Positions 45,721 through 55,796 of a stretch of 64,000 nucleotides of DNA are shown piece by piece; position 1 is the stretch's first letter; each line of letters begins with the position of its first letter. The notes below the pieces were generated by a model that was not told the origin of the DNA, searched no databases, and saw only the letters and a program-made list of their open reading frames with translations. The DNA is from Subtercola boreus (lineage in GTDB: Bacteria; Actinomycetota; Actinomycetes; Actinomycetales; Microbacteriaceae): assembly GCF_003399625.1 (NCBI RefSeq), contig NZ_NBXA01000026.1:434001-498000 (forward strand). The letters are read 5' to 3'. Both the position numbers and the translations under genes were made by a program.

Positions 45721-46929
45721 ATGCTCATCACCGACGCTCGAGTTGTGGTCAGCTCGCCGGGCCGCAACTACGTGACGCTCATCATCGACACGGATGAGGG
45801 CATCCGCGGTATCGGCGACGCCACCCTGAACGGCCGCGAACTCGCTGTCGAGTCGTACCTCCGCGACCATGTGGTCCCCCTCCTGATCGGCCGCGAAGCC
45901 AACCGCATCGAGGACATCTGGCACTACCTCTACAAAGGCGCGTACTGGCGACGCGGACCGGTCACCATGACGGCGATCGCGGCTGTCGACGTCGCCCTCT
46001 GGGACATCAAGGGCAAGGCGGCGGGGATGCCCGTCTACGAACTGCTCGGCGGGGCCGCCCGCACCGGGGTGATGGTCTACGGGCACGCGTCGGGCAGCGA
46101 CCTCGAAGAACTCGCCGACGACTTCAGCGCCCACCTCGAGCTCGGCTACAAAGCGATCCGGGTGCAGGCGTCGATCCCAGGGGTCGAGAAGACCTACGGC
46201 ATCCCCGCCCAGGGCAGCCACTATGAGCCGGCGAGCGGATCACTGCCCCAGGAGGACAGCTGGGAGACCACGTCGTACCTCGACTTCGCCCCGCGCCTGT
46301 TCGACTTCGTGCGGGACCGGTTCGGATTCGGCATACACGTGCTGCACGACGTGCACCACCGGCTGACGCCCATCGAGGCGGGCAGGCTCGGTGCCTCGCT
46401 GGAGCCCTACCGGCCGTTCTGGATGGAGGATCCGACCCCGGCCGAGGACCAGACAGCGTTCCGCCTCATCCGGCAGCACACGACCACTCCGATCGCGGTC
46501 GGTGAGGTGTTCAACTCCATCTGGGACTGCCAGACGCTCATCACCGAGCGGCTGATCGACTACATCCGCACGTCGGTGTCGCACGCCGGCGGCATCACGC
46601 ACCTGCGCCGGATCTTCTCGCTCGCCGAACTCTACGGCGTGCGGAGCGGATCGCACGGGGCCGGCGACCTCTCCCCCATCACCATGGCGGCAGCGCTGCA
46701 CGTCGACCTGACCATCCCGAACTTCGGCGTGCAGGAGTACATGGGGCACACGCCGCAGACCGCCGAGGTGTTCCACCACGAGTACACGTTCGACGACGGC
46801 CTGATGCACCCCGGCACCGCGCCCGGCCTCGGGGTCGAGTTCGACGAGGCGGCGGCTGCACGCTTCCCCTACAACCCGAAGTACCTGCCGGTGAACCGCC
46901 GCCTCGACGGAACGGTGCACGACTGGTGA
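45721..46929 (+). CDS. manD: D-mannonate dehydratase (enolase superfamily)
   Basis: Mandelate racemase/enolase-type dehydratase of 402 residues turning D-mannonate into 2-keto-3-deoxygluconate. In canonical ManD numbering, metal ligands Asp210, Glu236 and Glu262 and catalytic Arg147, Tyr159 and His212 fall at exactly those positions. The residue after HG on the seventh strand is Ala314, which I recall as typical of high-efficiency mannonate dehydratases. ATG 45721 has AGGAAC upstream. Its stop overlaps uxuB (GTGA). The promoter carries a GntR-type operator. Confidence 0.92.
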   Translation: MLITDARVVVSSPGRNYVTLIIDTDEGIRGIGDATLNGRELAVESYLRDHVVPLLIGREANRIEDIWHYLYKGAYWRRGPVTMTAIAAVDVALWDIKGKAAGMPVYELLGGAARTGVMVYGHASGSDLEELADDFSAHLELGYKAIRVQASIPGVEKTYGIPAQGSHYEPASGSLPQEDSWETTSYLDFAPRLFDFVRDRFGFGIHVLHDVHHRLTPIEAGRLGASLEPYRPFWMEDPTPAEDQTAFRLIRQHTTTPIAVGEVFNSIWDCQTLITERLIDYIRTSVSHAGGITHLRRIFSLAELYGVRSGSHGAGDLSPITMAAALHVDLTIPNFGVQEYMGHTPQTAEVFHHEYTFDDGLMHPGTAPGLGVEFDEAAAARFPYNPKYLPVNRRLDGTVHDW

Positions 46930-48356
46930 CCGGGGAAGCCCTCACCCGCGACGCCCTGGCAAGGCGCACCGGACTGCCGACGCCCACCCCACCCGTGCGC
47001 ATCGTGCACCTCGGGCTCGGCGCCTTCCATCGGGCCCACCAGGCCTGGTACACGGCCCGCGCGAGCGATGGAGCCGAGTGGGGCATCGCCGCCTTCACCG
47101 GCCGGAGCCCGCAGGCGGCCCTCGAGCTGTCTCCCCAGGACGGCCTCTACACCCTCATCGAGCGAGCCGAATCCGGCGACTCTGCAACGGTGATCACCAG
47201 TATCGTCGAGGCGAACGACGGCGCGGATGTCGCGCGCCTCGCGGAGCTTCTCCGGAAGCCTGCTGTGGCGATCGTCACACTCACGATCACGGAAGCCGGC
47301 TACCGCCTCGACAGCGCGGGCCGGCCCGATCCGGCCGACCCCTCGGTCGCCGCCGACGTGGCGCTGTTGCGAGACCGGCTGACGGCGCCGAGCACCACCA
47401 CCCCGCCGGCATCCGCACTCCAGGCAGCACCCAGCCTCCAGACCACACTCGGCCGGCTTCTCTTCGGCCTCAACGAGCGCCGCACCGCTGAGGCAGCCTC
47501 GGGCATCGCCGCCCCGATCGCCGTCGTGCCGTGCGACAACCTACCGGGGAACGGGCCGATCGTCGAGGCGGCCCTGCTGGCACTCGCCGAGGACATCGAT
47601 CCCTCCCTGGCGGCCTGGATCGCCGGGAGCGTCTCCTTCGTCTCGACCTCGGTCGACCGCATCACTCCGAAGACCACCCCCGCCGACCTCGAGAGCGCGA
47701 CCCGCCTCACCGGCTGGCACGATGCGGCCCCCGTTATGACCGAGCCGTTCTCCGACTGGGTGCTCTCCGGCGACTTCCCGGCCGGGCGCCCCGACTGGGA
47801 GAGCGCCGGCGCTCGCTTCGTCGACGAGATCGCACCGTTCGAGAACCGCAAACTGTGGTTGCTGAACGGCGCCCACAGCCTGCTGGCCTACACGGCCCGG
47901 CAGCGCGGCCACGAGACCGTCGCCTCCGCCATCGCCGACCCCGGCTGCCTCGACGCCGTGAACGCGTTCTGGGCGGAGGCGGTCATCCATCTGCCCGGCG
48001 ACGTCGACCTGCAGCTCGACGCCTACCGCCGGGCCCTCCTCGAACGCTTCGGGAACACGCGCATCGAACACCGTCTTGCCCAGATCGCGAACGACGCCGT
48101 GGGGAAGCTCCGGATCCGCATCGTTCCCGTCGTGCTCGCCGAATGGGCGGCGGGCCGCTCAGGCGACGCCTCGCTCAGCGTCATCCGGGGCTGGATCTCG
48201 CAGGTGCTCCCGGGCGGCGTGCTGCACGATGGTGTGATGACGGATGCCGTCGAAGCCCAGGTGCGCGCCGCCGCCGCGCTGCCGGAGGGGGCGAGCGAGG
48301 CCCTCCTCGGACTGATCGACCCCCGCCTCATCCCACTCGAAGGAGAGAACCCATGA
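46926..48356 (+). CDS. uxuB: D-fructuronate reductase (mannitol dehydrogenase family)
   Basis: Polyol dehydrogenase of 476 residues. An N-terminal Rossmann domain begins [18 protein letters not shown] and the C-terminal domain carries [14 protein letters not shown], the catalytic Lys-Asn-His set, with PCDNLPGNG between. With ManD on both sides, the expected reaction is D-fructuronate to D-mannonate; mannitol 2-dehydrogenase is the alternative. GTG 46926 overlaps the manD stop, and its own stop overlaps the second manD (ATGA). Confidence 0.9.
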   Translation: MTGEALTRDALARRTGLPTPTPPVRIVHLGLGAFHRAHQAWYTARASDGAEWGIAAFTGRSPQAALELSPQDGLYTLIERAESGDSATVITSIVEANDGADVARLAELLRKPAVAIVTLTITEAGYRLDSAGRPDPADPSVAADVALLRDRLTAPSTTTPPASALQAAPSLQTTLGRLLFGLNERRTAEAASGIAAPIAVVPCDNLPGNGPIVEAALLALAEDIDPSLAAWIAGSVSFVSTSVDRITPKTTPADLESATRLTGWHDAAPVMTEPFSDWVLSGDFPAGRPDWESAGARFVDEIAPFENRKLWLLNGAHSLLAYTARQRGHETVASAIADPGCLDAVNAFWAEAVIHLPGDVDLQLDAYRRALLERFGNTRIEHRLAQIANDAVGKLRIRIVPVVLAEWAAGRSGDASLSVIRGWISQVLPGGVLHDGVMTDAVEAQVRAAAALPEGASEALLGLIDPRLIPLEGENP

Positions 48357-49591
48357 GAATCGACAAAGCAGAAGTCATCGTCACGAGCCCCGACCGCAAC
48401 TTCGTCACCCTGAAGCTGACGACGGATGACGGCCTCACCGGCCTCGGCGACGCCACCCTCAACGGACGGGAACTCGCGGTCGTCTCGTACCTGCGCGACC
48501 ACGTGGCGCCGCTGCTCATCGGAATCGACGCGCACAACATCGAGGACACCTGGCAGTTCCTCTACCGCTCGGCCTACTGGCGGCGCGGCCCGGTCACGAT
48601 GGCCGCGATCGCCGCCGTCGACGTAGCGCTCTGGGACATCAAGGCCAAGGCCGCGAACATGCCCCTCTACCAGCTGCTCGGTGGGGCATCCAGAACCGGG
48701 CTGCTCGCCTACGGACACGCCTCGGGCAAGACCCAGGACGAACTCTTCGACAGCATCCGCTCGCACCAGGAACAGGGCTACCGGGCGATCCGCGTGCAGA
48801 CCGGCGTGCCCGGCCTGAAGTCGATCTACGGCATCGCGTCGAACGCCACCTTCGAAGCCAATTCGGGGGTGCGCTACGACCACGAGCCCGCCCAGCGCGG
48901 CGCCCGCCCAGCGGAGGAGGACTGGGACACCCGCAGCTACCTGCGCCACGTTCCCACGGTCTTCGAGGCGGTTCGGAACGAATTCGGGCCCGAACTGCCC
49001 CTGCTGCACGACGGCCACCACCGCATGACGCCGATCCAGGCCGCTCAGCTCGGCAAATCGCTCGAACCGTACGATCTGTTCTGGCTCGAGGACTGCACCC
49101 CTGCGGAGAATCCCGAGGCGCTGCGGCTCGTCCGCCAGCACACCACCACGCCGCTCGCGATCGGTGAGATCTTCAACACCGTGTGGGACTACCAGCAGAT
49201 CATCCGCGAGCAGCTGATCGACTACGTTCGGAGCGCCGTCACCCACACGGGAGGCATCAGCCACCTGCGGAAGGTGCTCGACTATGCCGCGCAGTACCAG
49301 ATCAAGTCGGGGATGCACGGCCCGACCGACATCTCACCGGTCGGTATGGCCGCCGCGATGCACCTCGGTCTCGCGATCCACAACTTCGGCATCCAGGAGT
49401 ACATGAAGCACGGCACCCGCACGAACGAGGTGTTCGAGCAGACGTTCACCTGGCAGAAAGGAATGCTGCACCCCGGCACCGAGCCGGGGCTGGGGGTCTC
49501 GCTGAACCTCGACGAGGCCGGCAGGTACCCGTACGAGACGGCCTACCTCCCCTACAACCGGCTCGCCGACGGAACCGTGCACGACTGGTGA
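48353..49591 (+). CDS. Second ManD-subgroup dehydratase (D-mannonate and/or D-gluconate)
   Basis: Paralog of the first dehydratase, 412 residues, sharing the same motifs ([65 protein letters not shown]). It has a 10-residue insertion before the barrel metal site and Pro324 where the first copy has Ala314 (MHGPTD versus SHGAGD). Pro there marks, as I recall, low-efficiency mannonate/gluconate dehydratases. ATG 48353 has AAGGAGAG. It is the last gene of the operon. Confidence 0.88.
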   Translation: MRIDKAEVIVTSPDRNFVTLKLTTDDGLTGLGDATLNGRELAVVSYLRDHVAPLLIGIDAHNIEDTWQFLYRSAYWRRGPVTMAAIAAVDVALWDIKAKAANMPLYQLLGGASRTGLLAYGHASGKTQDELFDSIRSHQEQGYRAIRVQTGVPGLKSIYGIASNATFEANSGVRYDHEPAQRGARPAEEDWDTRSYLRHVPTVFEAVRNEFGPELPLLHDGHHRMTPIQAAQLGKSLEPYDLFWLEDCTPAENPEALRLVRQHTTTPLAIGEIFNTVWDYQQIIREQLIDYVRSAVTHTGGISHLRKVLDYAAQYQIKSGMHGPTDISPVGMAAAMHLGLAIHNFGIQEYMKHGTRTNEVFEQTFTWQKGMLHPGTEPGLGVSLNLDEAGRYPYETAYLPYNRLADGTVHDW

Positions 49592-50385
49592 ACCGCAGAC
49601 GACGAGCGACCGGGGCCTGACCTGCGAAACCGGCTGTGCCCAGTGTGAGCTTTCCGGGGGTCAAGCGCCCGCGGACACGAGTGATAAACAGCCGAGTCCT
49701 CGACCCCGACCAGTCGAACCGCCCGCTCAACCACACAGCAGTGACCATTAGCGAGAAGTACAAAAGCTGCCGCTCCTCGCCGTGCTCGAGGCGACCGCCG
49801 CCGCACCTTGAACACAGAAACAACCAACAGTCACCCGACCCGCGCCGGCCGCGGTAAGCAGCCAGGTATTCAACCCAGCACCACCGGCACGCGCGCCAAC
49901 AGCCAGCGGGGCGCATACGGCAGTCGCTGGCAACATTCCCCCGCGCTCTCGAATCGGCGGAAGTGAACCATATCGAGGAACACGGCGTCGGCCCGGATAC
50001 ACGAGTGCCCCGCAGCCCTCTGAGTCCTACGGTCTCAGCGCCCAAGGAAAACTCTCCACCCCAGAAAGCTAAAGGTTAACGAGGCACCCCACTCCCCTAC
50101 GGAACGGCCTCCAGAATCCGCGAGATTCCGCGATTGCCTCATGTCTTGAAAACTCATCTCGTAGTCGTGCGTGTCTCGCGCCGGTTTTTAGGAGTTTTTG
50201 AGGCGCTCTGTAGTCAGTGTCGTGGCCCACGCCTCCTCCCGTAGTGCCTAAAGTCCCGTCGTCTGACGACGTCGAGGTCGGCCCAGTAGGCAGGGATCTA
50301 GATCTATGCCATTGCGCTGGGGTTTTGTCGCTCAACGTTTAGCTTCTGGCCAATAAACGCGCCGGCGGTGTAGAGCCAGAACGGG
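49592..50385. other. Long stretch without a convincing gene
   Basis: About 790 bp with lower GC than its surroundings and no reading frame with domain, ribosome site and codon bias together. A DosR-like 14-mer lies at 50244-50257. Openings such as 49446-50045 on the minus strand are mostly antisense to the dehydratase. It looks like eroded DNA after the sugar-acid operon. Confidence 0.5.
50244..50257. promoter_or_regulatory. DosR-like box in a gene-poor region
   Basis: GTGCCTAAAGTCCC matches 12 of 14 core positions of the mycobacterial DosR motif GGGACTWWAGTCCC; the right half is perfect. No intact gene follows within 100 bp on either strand, so it may be the leftover promoter of a lost gene, or chance. 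Confidence 0.3.
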
Positions 50386-50553
50386 TCACAGGTCATTCTG
50401 ATCAGGTCTGGACCGTTCACCCATTGTCCGGATCAACTCAGAGAGGTCGAGAGGTTCGGTGACACACAGGTCGATGTTGGCGGGGTGGTCACGCGGAACC
50501 AGCTCAAGCGGTGCCGCTCGACCACCAGTAGGAATGACGGATACGTCGGGCAT
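50386..50553 (-). CDS. Possible small protein, 55 residues
   Basis: ATG 50553 is preceded by AGAGGTG at acceptable distance and opens a 55-codon frame to TGA 50386. The predicted product is hydrophilic, with no membrane segment and an acidic middle (LCVTEPLDLSELIRTMGE). Codon bias is moderate, weaker than in neighbouring genes. No family recognised. It could equally be the surviving end of a decayed gene. Confidence 0.3.
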   Translation of the reverse strand: MPDVSVIPTGGRAAPLELVPRDHPANIDLCVTEPLDLSELIRTMGERSRPDQNDL

Positions 50554-50917
50554 GAAGGCACCTCTTAGTCGAAACGGGTAAAGACACGGTTCAAGTAGAA
50601 GCTCGCACCCCTGCTGACGGCAGAGTCGAAAGTCCTGTTCACTGAACCTCCTCCGAGGCGACCGCAGACAATACGCGATTGAAACGCGCCACCCGTCCGA
50701 TCGACGTCGTCAGCTGGGTAAGCAAACGGCCTTGTCGTACTCGAAATCGCACTCGAAAAGATTCGGGCCCGTCGCAGGTCGAGGCCGATGCTTTTCGTTG
50801 CGAGCGGCTCCGCCATTTGTCGGCAAGCGTTGTCGCGCTGAGTTTCTTTCACTGCTCGAAGGGCCGGAGCCGTTTCTCTGGAGAAAGCGACGGCTCGCGG
50901 CAGGAACGAACGACCTC

Positions 50918-51205
50918 CTACCAGGTGGTGGGCGGCGTCGCGAGGAAAGTGAAGTATGTCACTGCGAATACACCCACCATTCCGAGCACACACGCGATCG
51001 CTGCCCTATGGATGCGGCGCCGGGGATGCTCCTGCGGAGGCCGCGGCTTCGGCGGGGGTATTGCCGCGTCGAATCTCACGCGGCGAGCCTCGCTGAGGAG
51101 TTCGCTTGTTCCGGGCAGAAGGGGGTCGAGTTCTCCGTGCTCGAAGTGGTCTTCGATCAGGATCGCCTCGGCCAGGGTCATTGCAAGCGAATCGGTGTGG
51201 GGCAT
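50918..51205 (-). CDS. Small single-pass membrane protein next to ctaD
   Basis: Protein of 95 residues starting 24 nt after the ctaD stop, with a strong AAGGAG. A 45-residue cytosolic acidic part (EAILIEDHFEHGELDPLLPG) and a basic, Pro/Arg-rich stretch precede one C-terminal helix (about 69-90, AAIACVLGMVGVFAVTYFTFL). I know no family for it. Position and size recall small accessory subunits of cytochrome oxidases (subunit IV-like or assembly factors), so an oxidase-associated role is inferred. Confidence 0.72.
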   Translation of the reverse strand: MPHTDSLAMTLAEAILIEDHFEHGELDPLLPGTSELLSEARRVRFDAAIPPPKPRPPQEHPRRRIHRAAIACVLGMVGVFAVTYFTFLATPPTTW

Positions 51206-51228
51206 GGTCGAACTCCTTCTCTTGAGGG

Positions 51229-52959
51229 CTACGAGATTTTCTGACTGCCCACGTCTGAGGTTGGAGCATCCGGTGCGTCTCTGAGCGGGCCGACGCCGAC
51301 GGGCACTCCCGCCTCGGGGTGGTTGATGTCGAACGCCGGTGATTCCGATCGGATACGGGGCATCGTGGTGAAGTTGTGTCGCGGGGGCGGGCACGACGTG
51401 GCCCACTCGAGTGACCGGCCATAACCCCAGGGATCGTTGACGGTGACCTTTGGAGACTTGCGGGTGAGGTAGACGTTTAGGAAGAAGGGCAGCATGGAGA
51501 GGGCGAGAATCGCCGACCCGATCGTGGAGAGCTGGTTCATCCAGGTGAAGCTGTCGTCGATGGAGTAGGTGGCGTAGCGGCGGGGCATGCCGGAGACGCC
51601 GAGCCAGTGTTGGATGAGGAAGGTGGTGTGGAAGCCGATGAACAACAGCCAGAAGTGCCACTTTCCGAGCCTTTCATTCAGGAGCCTGCCCGTCCATTTG
51701 GGCCACCAGAAGTAGAAGCCGCTGAACATTGCGAAGACCACGGTGCCGAAGATGACGTAGTGGAAGTGGGCGACGACGAAATACGAGTCGGTGACGTGGA
51801 AGTCGAGGGGCGGTGAGGCGAGGATGACTCCCGTGAGCCCGCCGAACGTGAAGGTGATCAGGAATCCGATCGCGAAGACCATCGGCGTCTCGAAGGTCAC
51901 TGATCCACGCCACATGGTGCCGACCCAGTTGAAGATCTTCACCCCGGTCGGAACGGCGATCAGCATCGACATCAGGGAGAAGAACGGCAGGAGAACTGAG
52001 CCCGTGGCGTACATGTGGTGCGCCCAGACGGTGATCGACAGCGCACCGATCGAGATAGTCGCGTAGATCAGGGTCTTGTAGCCGAAGATGGGTTTGCGGC
52101 TGAAGACGGGAAACACTTCAGACACGATGCCGAAGAACGGCAGGGCGATGATGTACACCTCGGGATGGCCGAAGAACCAGAACAGGTGCTGCCAGAGTAA
52201 GACGCCTCCTGTTGCTGCGTCGTAGATGTGGGCGCCGAAGACGCGGTCGATGCCGAGGCCCGCGAGTGCTGCGGCGAGCACGGGAAACGCCATCAGAATC
52301 AGGATGGACGTGACGAGGGTGTTCCAGACGAAGATCGGCATCCGGAACATCGTCATGCCTGGCGCGCGCATGGTGATGATCGTGGTGATGAAGTTCACGG
52401 CTCCGAGGATCGTGCCAAATCCGCTGAGCACGAGGCCGAAGACCCAGAGGTTTCCGCCGTCGCCGGGCGAGAATGTGGTGCTCGACAGCGGGGCATAAGC
52501 GAACCAGCCGAACGACGCGGCGCCCTGCGGGGTGAGGAACCCGGCGACGACGAGACCGCTGCCGAAGGTGTACAGCCAGAACGCGAAGGCGTTCAGCCGC
52601 GGGAAGGCCACGTCGGGGGCACCGATCTGCAGCGGCATCAGAAAGTTGGCGAACCCGGCGAACAGTGGGGTGGCGAACATCAGCAGCATGATGGTGCCGT
52701 GCATCGTGAAGAGCTGGTTGTACTGGTCTTTCGTCGCGAGCAGCTGTGACCCGGGTTCGAAGAGCTGGGCCCGGATGATCAGGGCCATCACTCCGCCGAA
52801 GCAGAAGTACAGGAACGATTCGATCAGATACATGTACCCGATGACCTTGTGGTCGGTCGACGTGATCCAGCGGACGAGAATTCCGCGGTGGCGGCTCGTT
52901 CCCGGTTCGTCCGGGATGGTCTGCTCAGGTGTACTTGGCCGGACAGTTGCGCTGGACAT
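51229..52959 (-). CDS. ctaD: Cytochrome c oxidase subunit I (orphan copy)
   Basis: Heme-copper oxidase catalytic subunit of 576 residues with 12 helices. Heme a ligand His87 (TMHGT), the CuB/Tyr crosslink motif WFFGHPEVY, the CuB His pair AHHMYATG and the heme ligands in [10 protein letters not shown] are all present, so it should be active. ATG 52959 has GGGGAG seven bases before it; longer openings were rejected. Subunits II and III are not adjacent. It shares a divergent promoter region with an ArsR-SulP operon, suggesting a conditionally used extra copy. Confidence 0.95.
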   Translation of the reverse strand: MSSATVRPSTPEQTIPDEPGTSRHRGILVRWITSTDHKVIGYMYLIESFLYFCFGGVMALIIRAQLFEPGSQLLATKDQYNQLFTMHGTIMLLMFATPLFAGFANFLMPLQIGAPDVAFPRLNAFAFWLYTFGSGLVVAGFLTPQGAASFGWFAYAPLSSTTFSPGDGGNLWVFGLVLSGFGTILGAVNFITTIITMRAPGMTMFRMPIFVWNTLVTSILILMAFPVLAAALAGLGIDRVFGAHIYDAATGGVLLWQHLFWFFGHPEVYIIALPFFGIVSEVFPVFSRKPIFGYKTLIYATISIGALSITVWAHHMYATGSVLLPFFSLMSMLIAVPTGVKIFNWVGTMWRGSVTFETPMVFAIGFLITFTFGGLTGVILASPPLDFHVTDSYFVVAHFHYVIFGTVVFAMFSGFYFWWPKWTGRLLNERLGKWHFWLLFIGFHTTFLIQHWLGVSGMPRRYATYSIDDSFTWMNQLSTIGSAILALSMLPFFLNVYLTRKSPKVTVNDPWGYGRSLEWATSCPPPRHNFTTMPRIRSESPAFDINHPEAGVPVGVGPLRDAPDAPTSDVGSQKIS

Positions 52960-52992
52960 CAGTGTGCTCCCCAGAGGTGCATTCGGTGCTGC

Positions 52993-53021
52993 TTCCACGC
53001 CGCGTGATATTGCGATATGAT
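52993..53021 (+). promoter_or_regulatory. Promoter of the arsR-sulP operon
   Basis: TTCCAC (52993-52998), a 17-nt spacer, then TATGAT (53016-53021). The spacer and -10 contain ATATTGCGATAT, a small inverted repeat that may be the ArsR site. The same 100-bp gap must hold the divergent ctaD promoter. Confidence 0.5.
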
Positions 53022-53058
53022 GAATTGATACAGCCGATACTACAGGAGAGACGTCACG

Positions 53059-53475
53059 GTGGACAGCACGACTACGCGAACGGATCGATTCAGCACCGAC
53101 CACCGCCCGCTCTACGAGGTCAAGGCCAACCTCTTCAAGGGTCTCGCGCACCCGGTGCGCGTTCGCGTGCTGGAGGTGCTCTCCGCCTCTCCAGACGTTT
53201 CGGTGTCAGACCTCCTCACCGATACCGGTCTTGAGGCCTCCCACCTGTCTCAGCACCTTTCCGTTCTGCGCAAGCACAACCTCGTGGTCGCCGAGAGGCG
53301 GGCGAGCCAGGTGTTCTACCGGCTCGCGTACCCGCAGGTCGCCGACCTGCTCGCCATCTCGCGGTCGCTGCTCGTCGAGATCTTGCAGAACACGCGGGCG
53401 CAGTTGGACTCCACGGTGAACCTGCCCGACATCTCCGTTTCGCGCGCCGACGATGATTCCGCGACCTCGTCGTGA
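53059..53475 (+). CDS. ArsR/SmtB-family transcriptional regulator
   Basis: Winged-helix regulator of 138 residues: [19 protein letters not shown], recognition helix [18 protein letters not shown], wing [11 protein letters not shown], then a C-terminal helix. The usual metal-binding CxC is missing and no other Cys is present, so it probably senses something other than a thiophilic metal. GTG 53059 has AGGAGAG. It is translationally coupled to sulP (GTGA), as often seen for ArsR-SulP pairs. Confidence 0.9.
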   Translation: MDSTTTRTDRFSTDHRPLYEVKANLFKGLAHPVRVRVLEVLSASPDVSVSDLLTDTGLEASHLSQHLSVLRKHNLVVAERRASQVFYRLAYPQVADLLAISRSLLVEILQNTRAQLDSTVNLPDISVSRADDDSATSS

Positions 53476-55148
53476 AGCCGACCCGCTATCTGGGCTCACT
53501 GCTGCCAAGCTGGAAGGACTACCGGTCGGTCAAACGCACCTGGCGGGCAGACCTGATCGCCGGAATCACCGTCGGAATCGTCGCCCTTCCGCTGGCGTTG
53601 GCGTTCGGAGTGAGCTCCGGCGCCGGAGCAGAAGCGGGGCTCGTCACCGCTATCGTGGCCGGGATCATCGCCGCCGTGTTCGGCGGGTCGAACATTCAGG
53701 TCTCCGGGCCAACCGGTGCGATGGTCGTCGTGCTCGGCCCTGTCGTTGCAGCGCATGGCGTGGCGGCGGTTGCCGTCGTCAGCGTACTGGCCGGTGTTGT
53801 GGTCATTGCCGCAGGCGCACTCAAAATCGGCCGAGTCGTGTCGTACATCCCCTGGCCGGTGATCGAGGGCTTCACTCTCGGCATCGCGGTCATCATCTTC
53901 CTCCAGCAAGTGCCCTCCGCCGTCGGCAGCACACCCGGGGCCAGCAGTAACGCCCTCGTTTCAGCCGTGCAGTCGTTCCCGCGCGTCGACCCGGCAATCC
54001 TGATCTGGCCGATCCTCACGGTGCTCGTGGTCGGCGTCATCATGATCATCGCCCCGAGAATCAGCCGTAAACTCCCCGGCTCCATCATCGCGATCGTCGT
54101 CGTCTCTGCCATCGCGGCATTCTTCGACCTACCGCTCGCGCGCATCGGCTTGCTCCCGAGCTCATTGCCGACACCGACACTGCCGAGCTTCGCCGACGCC
54201 GGGGCGTTGGTCGGGCCGATCTTCACCGTCGCCGCTCTGGCCGCGATCGAGTCGTTGCTCTCCGCCCGGGTCGCCGCCTCCATCTCCGACACCGGGCCGT
54301 ACAACGCAGACCGGGAACTCGTCGGCCAGGGACTCGCATCGGTTGCGTCCGGACTGTTCGGAGGCATGCCCGCGACGGGCGCAATCGCTCGCACCGCCGT
54401 GAACATCCGATCAGGCGGCAGAACTCGGCTCGCTGCGATCATCCATGCCCTCGTACTGCTCGCGATCGTGTATCTCGCGACCGGGGTGGTGTCGCAGATT
54501 CCGCTCGCCGCACTGGCCGGCGTGCTGATGGTCACCGCTGCCCGCATGATCTCCGTCAGCACCGTACGAAGCGTTCTCGGATCCACCCGCTCCGATGCCA
54601 TCGTCTTCGTCATCACAGCGATCATCACCGTGTCTTTCGACCTGATCACCGCCGTCGGAATCGGGATCGCCGTGGCGGCCTTCTTCGCCCTTCGCGCTCT
54701 GGCCAAATCAGGCGGCGTGCACCGGGAAGAACTCCCCGGCCCCGCACAACCCGGAGACGAACACATCGCCCTCTTCCGTCTGGACGGCGCACTCTTCTTC
54801 GGTGCAGCCGACCGGATGCTCGAACGCGTGACCAGAATCGTAGACGTCACGGTGGTCATCATTCGCATGTCGCAGCTTCAGGTGCTCGATGCGACGGGGG
54901 CACGGGTCATCACCGAGATGATCAATGGATTGGAACGCCGCGGAGTCACCGTGCTCATCAAGGGAATCCAACCCGAACACCTTCGCCTCGTCACCAGGCT
55001 TGGTGTCATCAGTGCGCTCCGCGACCAGAAGCACCACTTCACCAGCCTCGACGCCGCCGTCGAGCATGCCCGCGACCACGTCAGACGGTCAGCGATCGGC
55101 GCTCTCGGAGCGTCGAAAGTCTCCACCACCACGACCACGCCCGCCTGA
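53472..55148 (+). CDS. SulP-family anion transporter with STAS domain
   Basis: Transporter of 558 residues. The SulP core (about residues 20-400, DLIAGITVGIVALPLALAFGVSSG, GLVTAIVAGIIAAVFGGSNIQVSGPTGAM) is followed by a cytoplasmic STAS domain (about 430-540, containing VVIIRMSQLQVLDATGARVI). SulP members carry sulfate, bicarbonate or dicarboxylates. The lack of sulfur-assimilation genes nearby leaves bicarbonate as likely as sulfate. GTG 53472 overlaps the arsR stop. Two small unknown genes follow closely and may be partners. Confidence 0.92.
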   Translation: MKPTRYLGSLLPSWKDYRSVKRTWRADLIAGITVGIVALPLALAFGVSSGAGAEAGLVTAIVAGIIAAVFGGSNIQVSGPTGAMVVVLGPVVAAHGVAAVAVVSVLAGVVVIAAGALKIGRVVSYIPWPVIEGFTLGIAVIIFLQQVPSAVGSTPGASSNALVSAVQSFPRVDPAILIWPILTVLVVGVIMIIAPRISRKLPGSIIAIVVVSAIAAFFDLPLARIGLLPSSLPTPTLPSFADAGALVGPIFTVAALAAIESLLSARVAASISDTGPYNADRELVGQGLASVASGLFGGMPATGAIARTAVNIRSGGRTRLAAIIHALVLLAIVYLATGVVSQIPLAALAGVLMVTAARMISVSTVRSVLGSTRSDAIVFVITAIITVSFDLITAVGIGIAVAAFFALRALAKSGGVHREELPGPAQPGDEHIALFRLDGALFFGAADRMLERVTRIVDVTVVIIRMSQLQVLDATGARVITEMINGLERRGVTVLIKGIQPEHLRLVTRLGVISALRDQKHHFTSLDAAVEHARDHVRRSAIGALGASKVSTTTTTPA

Positions 55149-55158
55149 GAGGAACACA

Positions 55159-55452
55159 ATGCAACTGAAACGACTGGTCGATGACCTCATCGACCACGCC
55201 AAGAGTCACGACGTTCTTAACACCTACTCGATCGTTCTCGGGAGCATGCCCGCGACGAACAGCACATGGGCGCGGGGCAAGAAGGTCTACCGCTGGTTCC
55301 CCGTCGCTCAATCCGGATACGTGCCGAACGACATCGTCGTGCTGGCTCCCGTGCCCGACAACCACCGCACCGGCGAACTGATCGAGTTCCGCGGCAACAT
55401 CCTCACCGGAGCAATCAGCGACCACCTCATCCGAAGCGGCCGCGAACGGTAA
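55159..55452 (+). CDS. Unknown small protein A, paralog of the next gene
   Basis: Soluble protein of 97 residues, not recognised. It starts 10 nt after sulP with GAGAGGAA as ribosome site. A helical N-terminus (LVDDLIDHAKSH) leads into a core with YSIVLGSMP, VYRWFPVAQSGYVP, LAPVPDN and GELIEFRGN. The same elements recur in order in the next gene product (ANYVVLIGHAP, TYRHLAVAQSGEIP, LSPTADN, GEVSKFRG). Conservation of VAQSG, DN and FRG suggests a ligand-binding or catalytic site. Confidence 0.75.
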   Translation: MQLKRLVDDLIDHAKSHDVLNTYSIVLGSMPATNSTWARGKKVYRWFPVAQSGYVPNDIVVLAPVPDNHRTGELIEFRGNILTGAISDHLIRSGRER

Positions 55453-55457
55453 CCCGG

Positions 55458-55775
55458 ATGCCTACAACGAGCCCCCCGAACCCCACAAAGAACCTAATCG
55501 ACACAATGATTGACCAGGCCCACGAACAGAACCCCCTCGCCAACTACGTCGTTCTCATCGGCCACGCCCCGCTCACCAGCCGCGCTCACGACGACCTCGG
55601 CTGGCTTCGGGGCCACCGCACGTACCGACACCTGGCCGTCGCCCAGAGCGGTGAGATCCCGTTCGAAGCCATCCTCCTCTCCCCCACAGCAGACAACTAC
55701 CAACTCGGCGAAGTCAGCAAATTCCGTGGCCTCACCGACTCAGGCCAAATCAGGCGGAGAGTCCTCTACCCCTGA
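55458..55775 (+). CDS. Unknown small protein B, paralog of the preceding gene
   Basis: Soluble protein of 105 residues starting 5 nt after its paralog. It keeps the paralog's block order (helix, YVVLIGHAP, YRHLAVAQSGEIP, LSPTADNY, GEVSKFRG, terminal basic residues) with perhaps one third identity, so this is an old tandem duplication, not a recent one. A heterodimer or two-subunit partner of the SulP transporter is possible. It is convergent with the ATPase pseudogene. Confidence 0.72.
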   Translation: MPTTSPPNPTKNLIDTMIDQAHEQNPLANYVVLIGHAPLTSRAHDDLGWLRGHRTYRHLAVAQSGEIPFEAILLSPTADNYQLGEVSKFRGLTDSGQIRRRVLYP

Positions 55776-55796
55776 TGTGTCTTATGCAGCGAATGG

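Noticed and set aside
50565-50993. 142-codon minus-strand open frame
   Set aside because: It overlaps the small membrane gene at 50918-51205 in another frame and has neither ribosome site nor domain.
49592-51228. tRNA or structured RNA in the gene-poor stretch
   Set aside because: No T-loop signature, cloverleaf arms or CCA end could be recognised.
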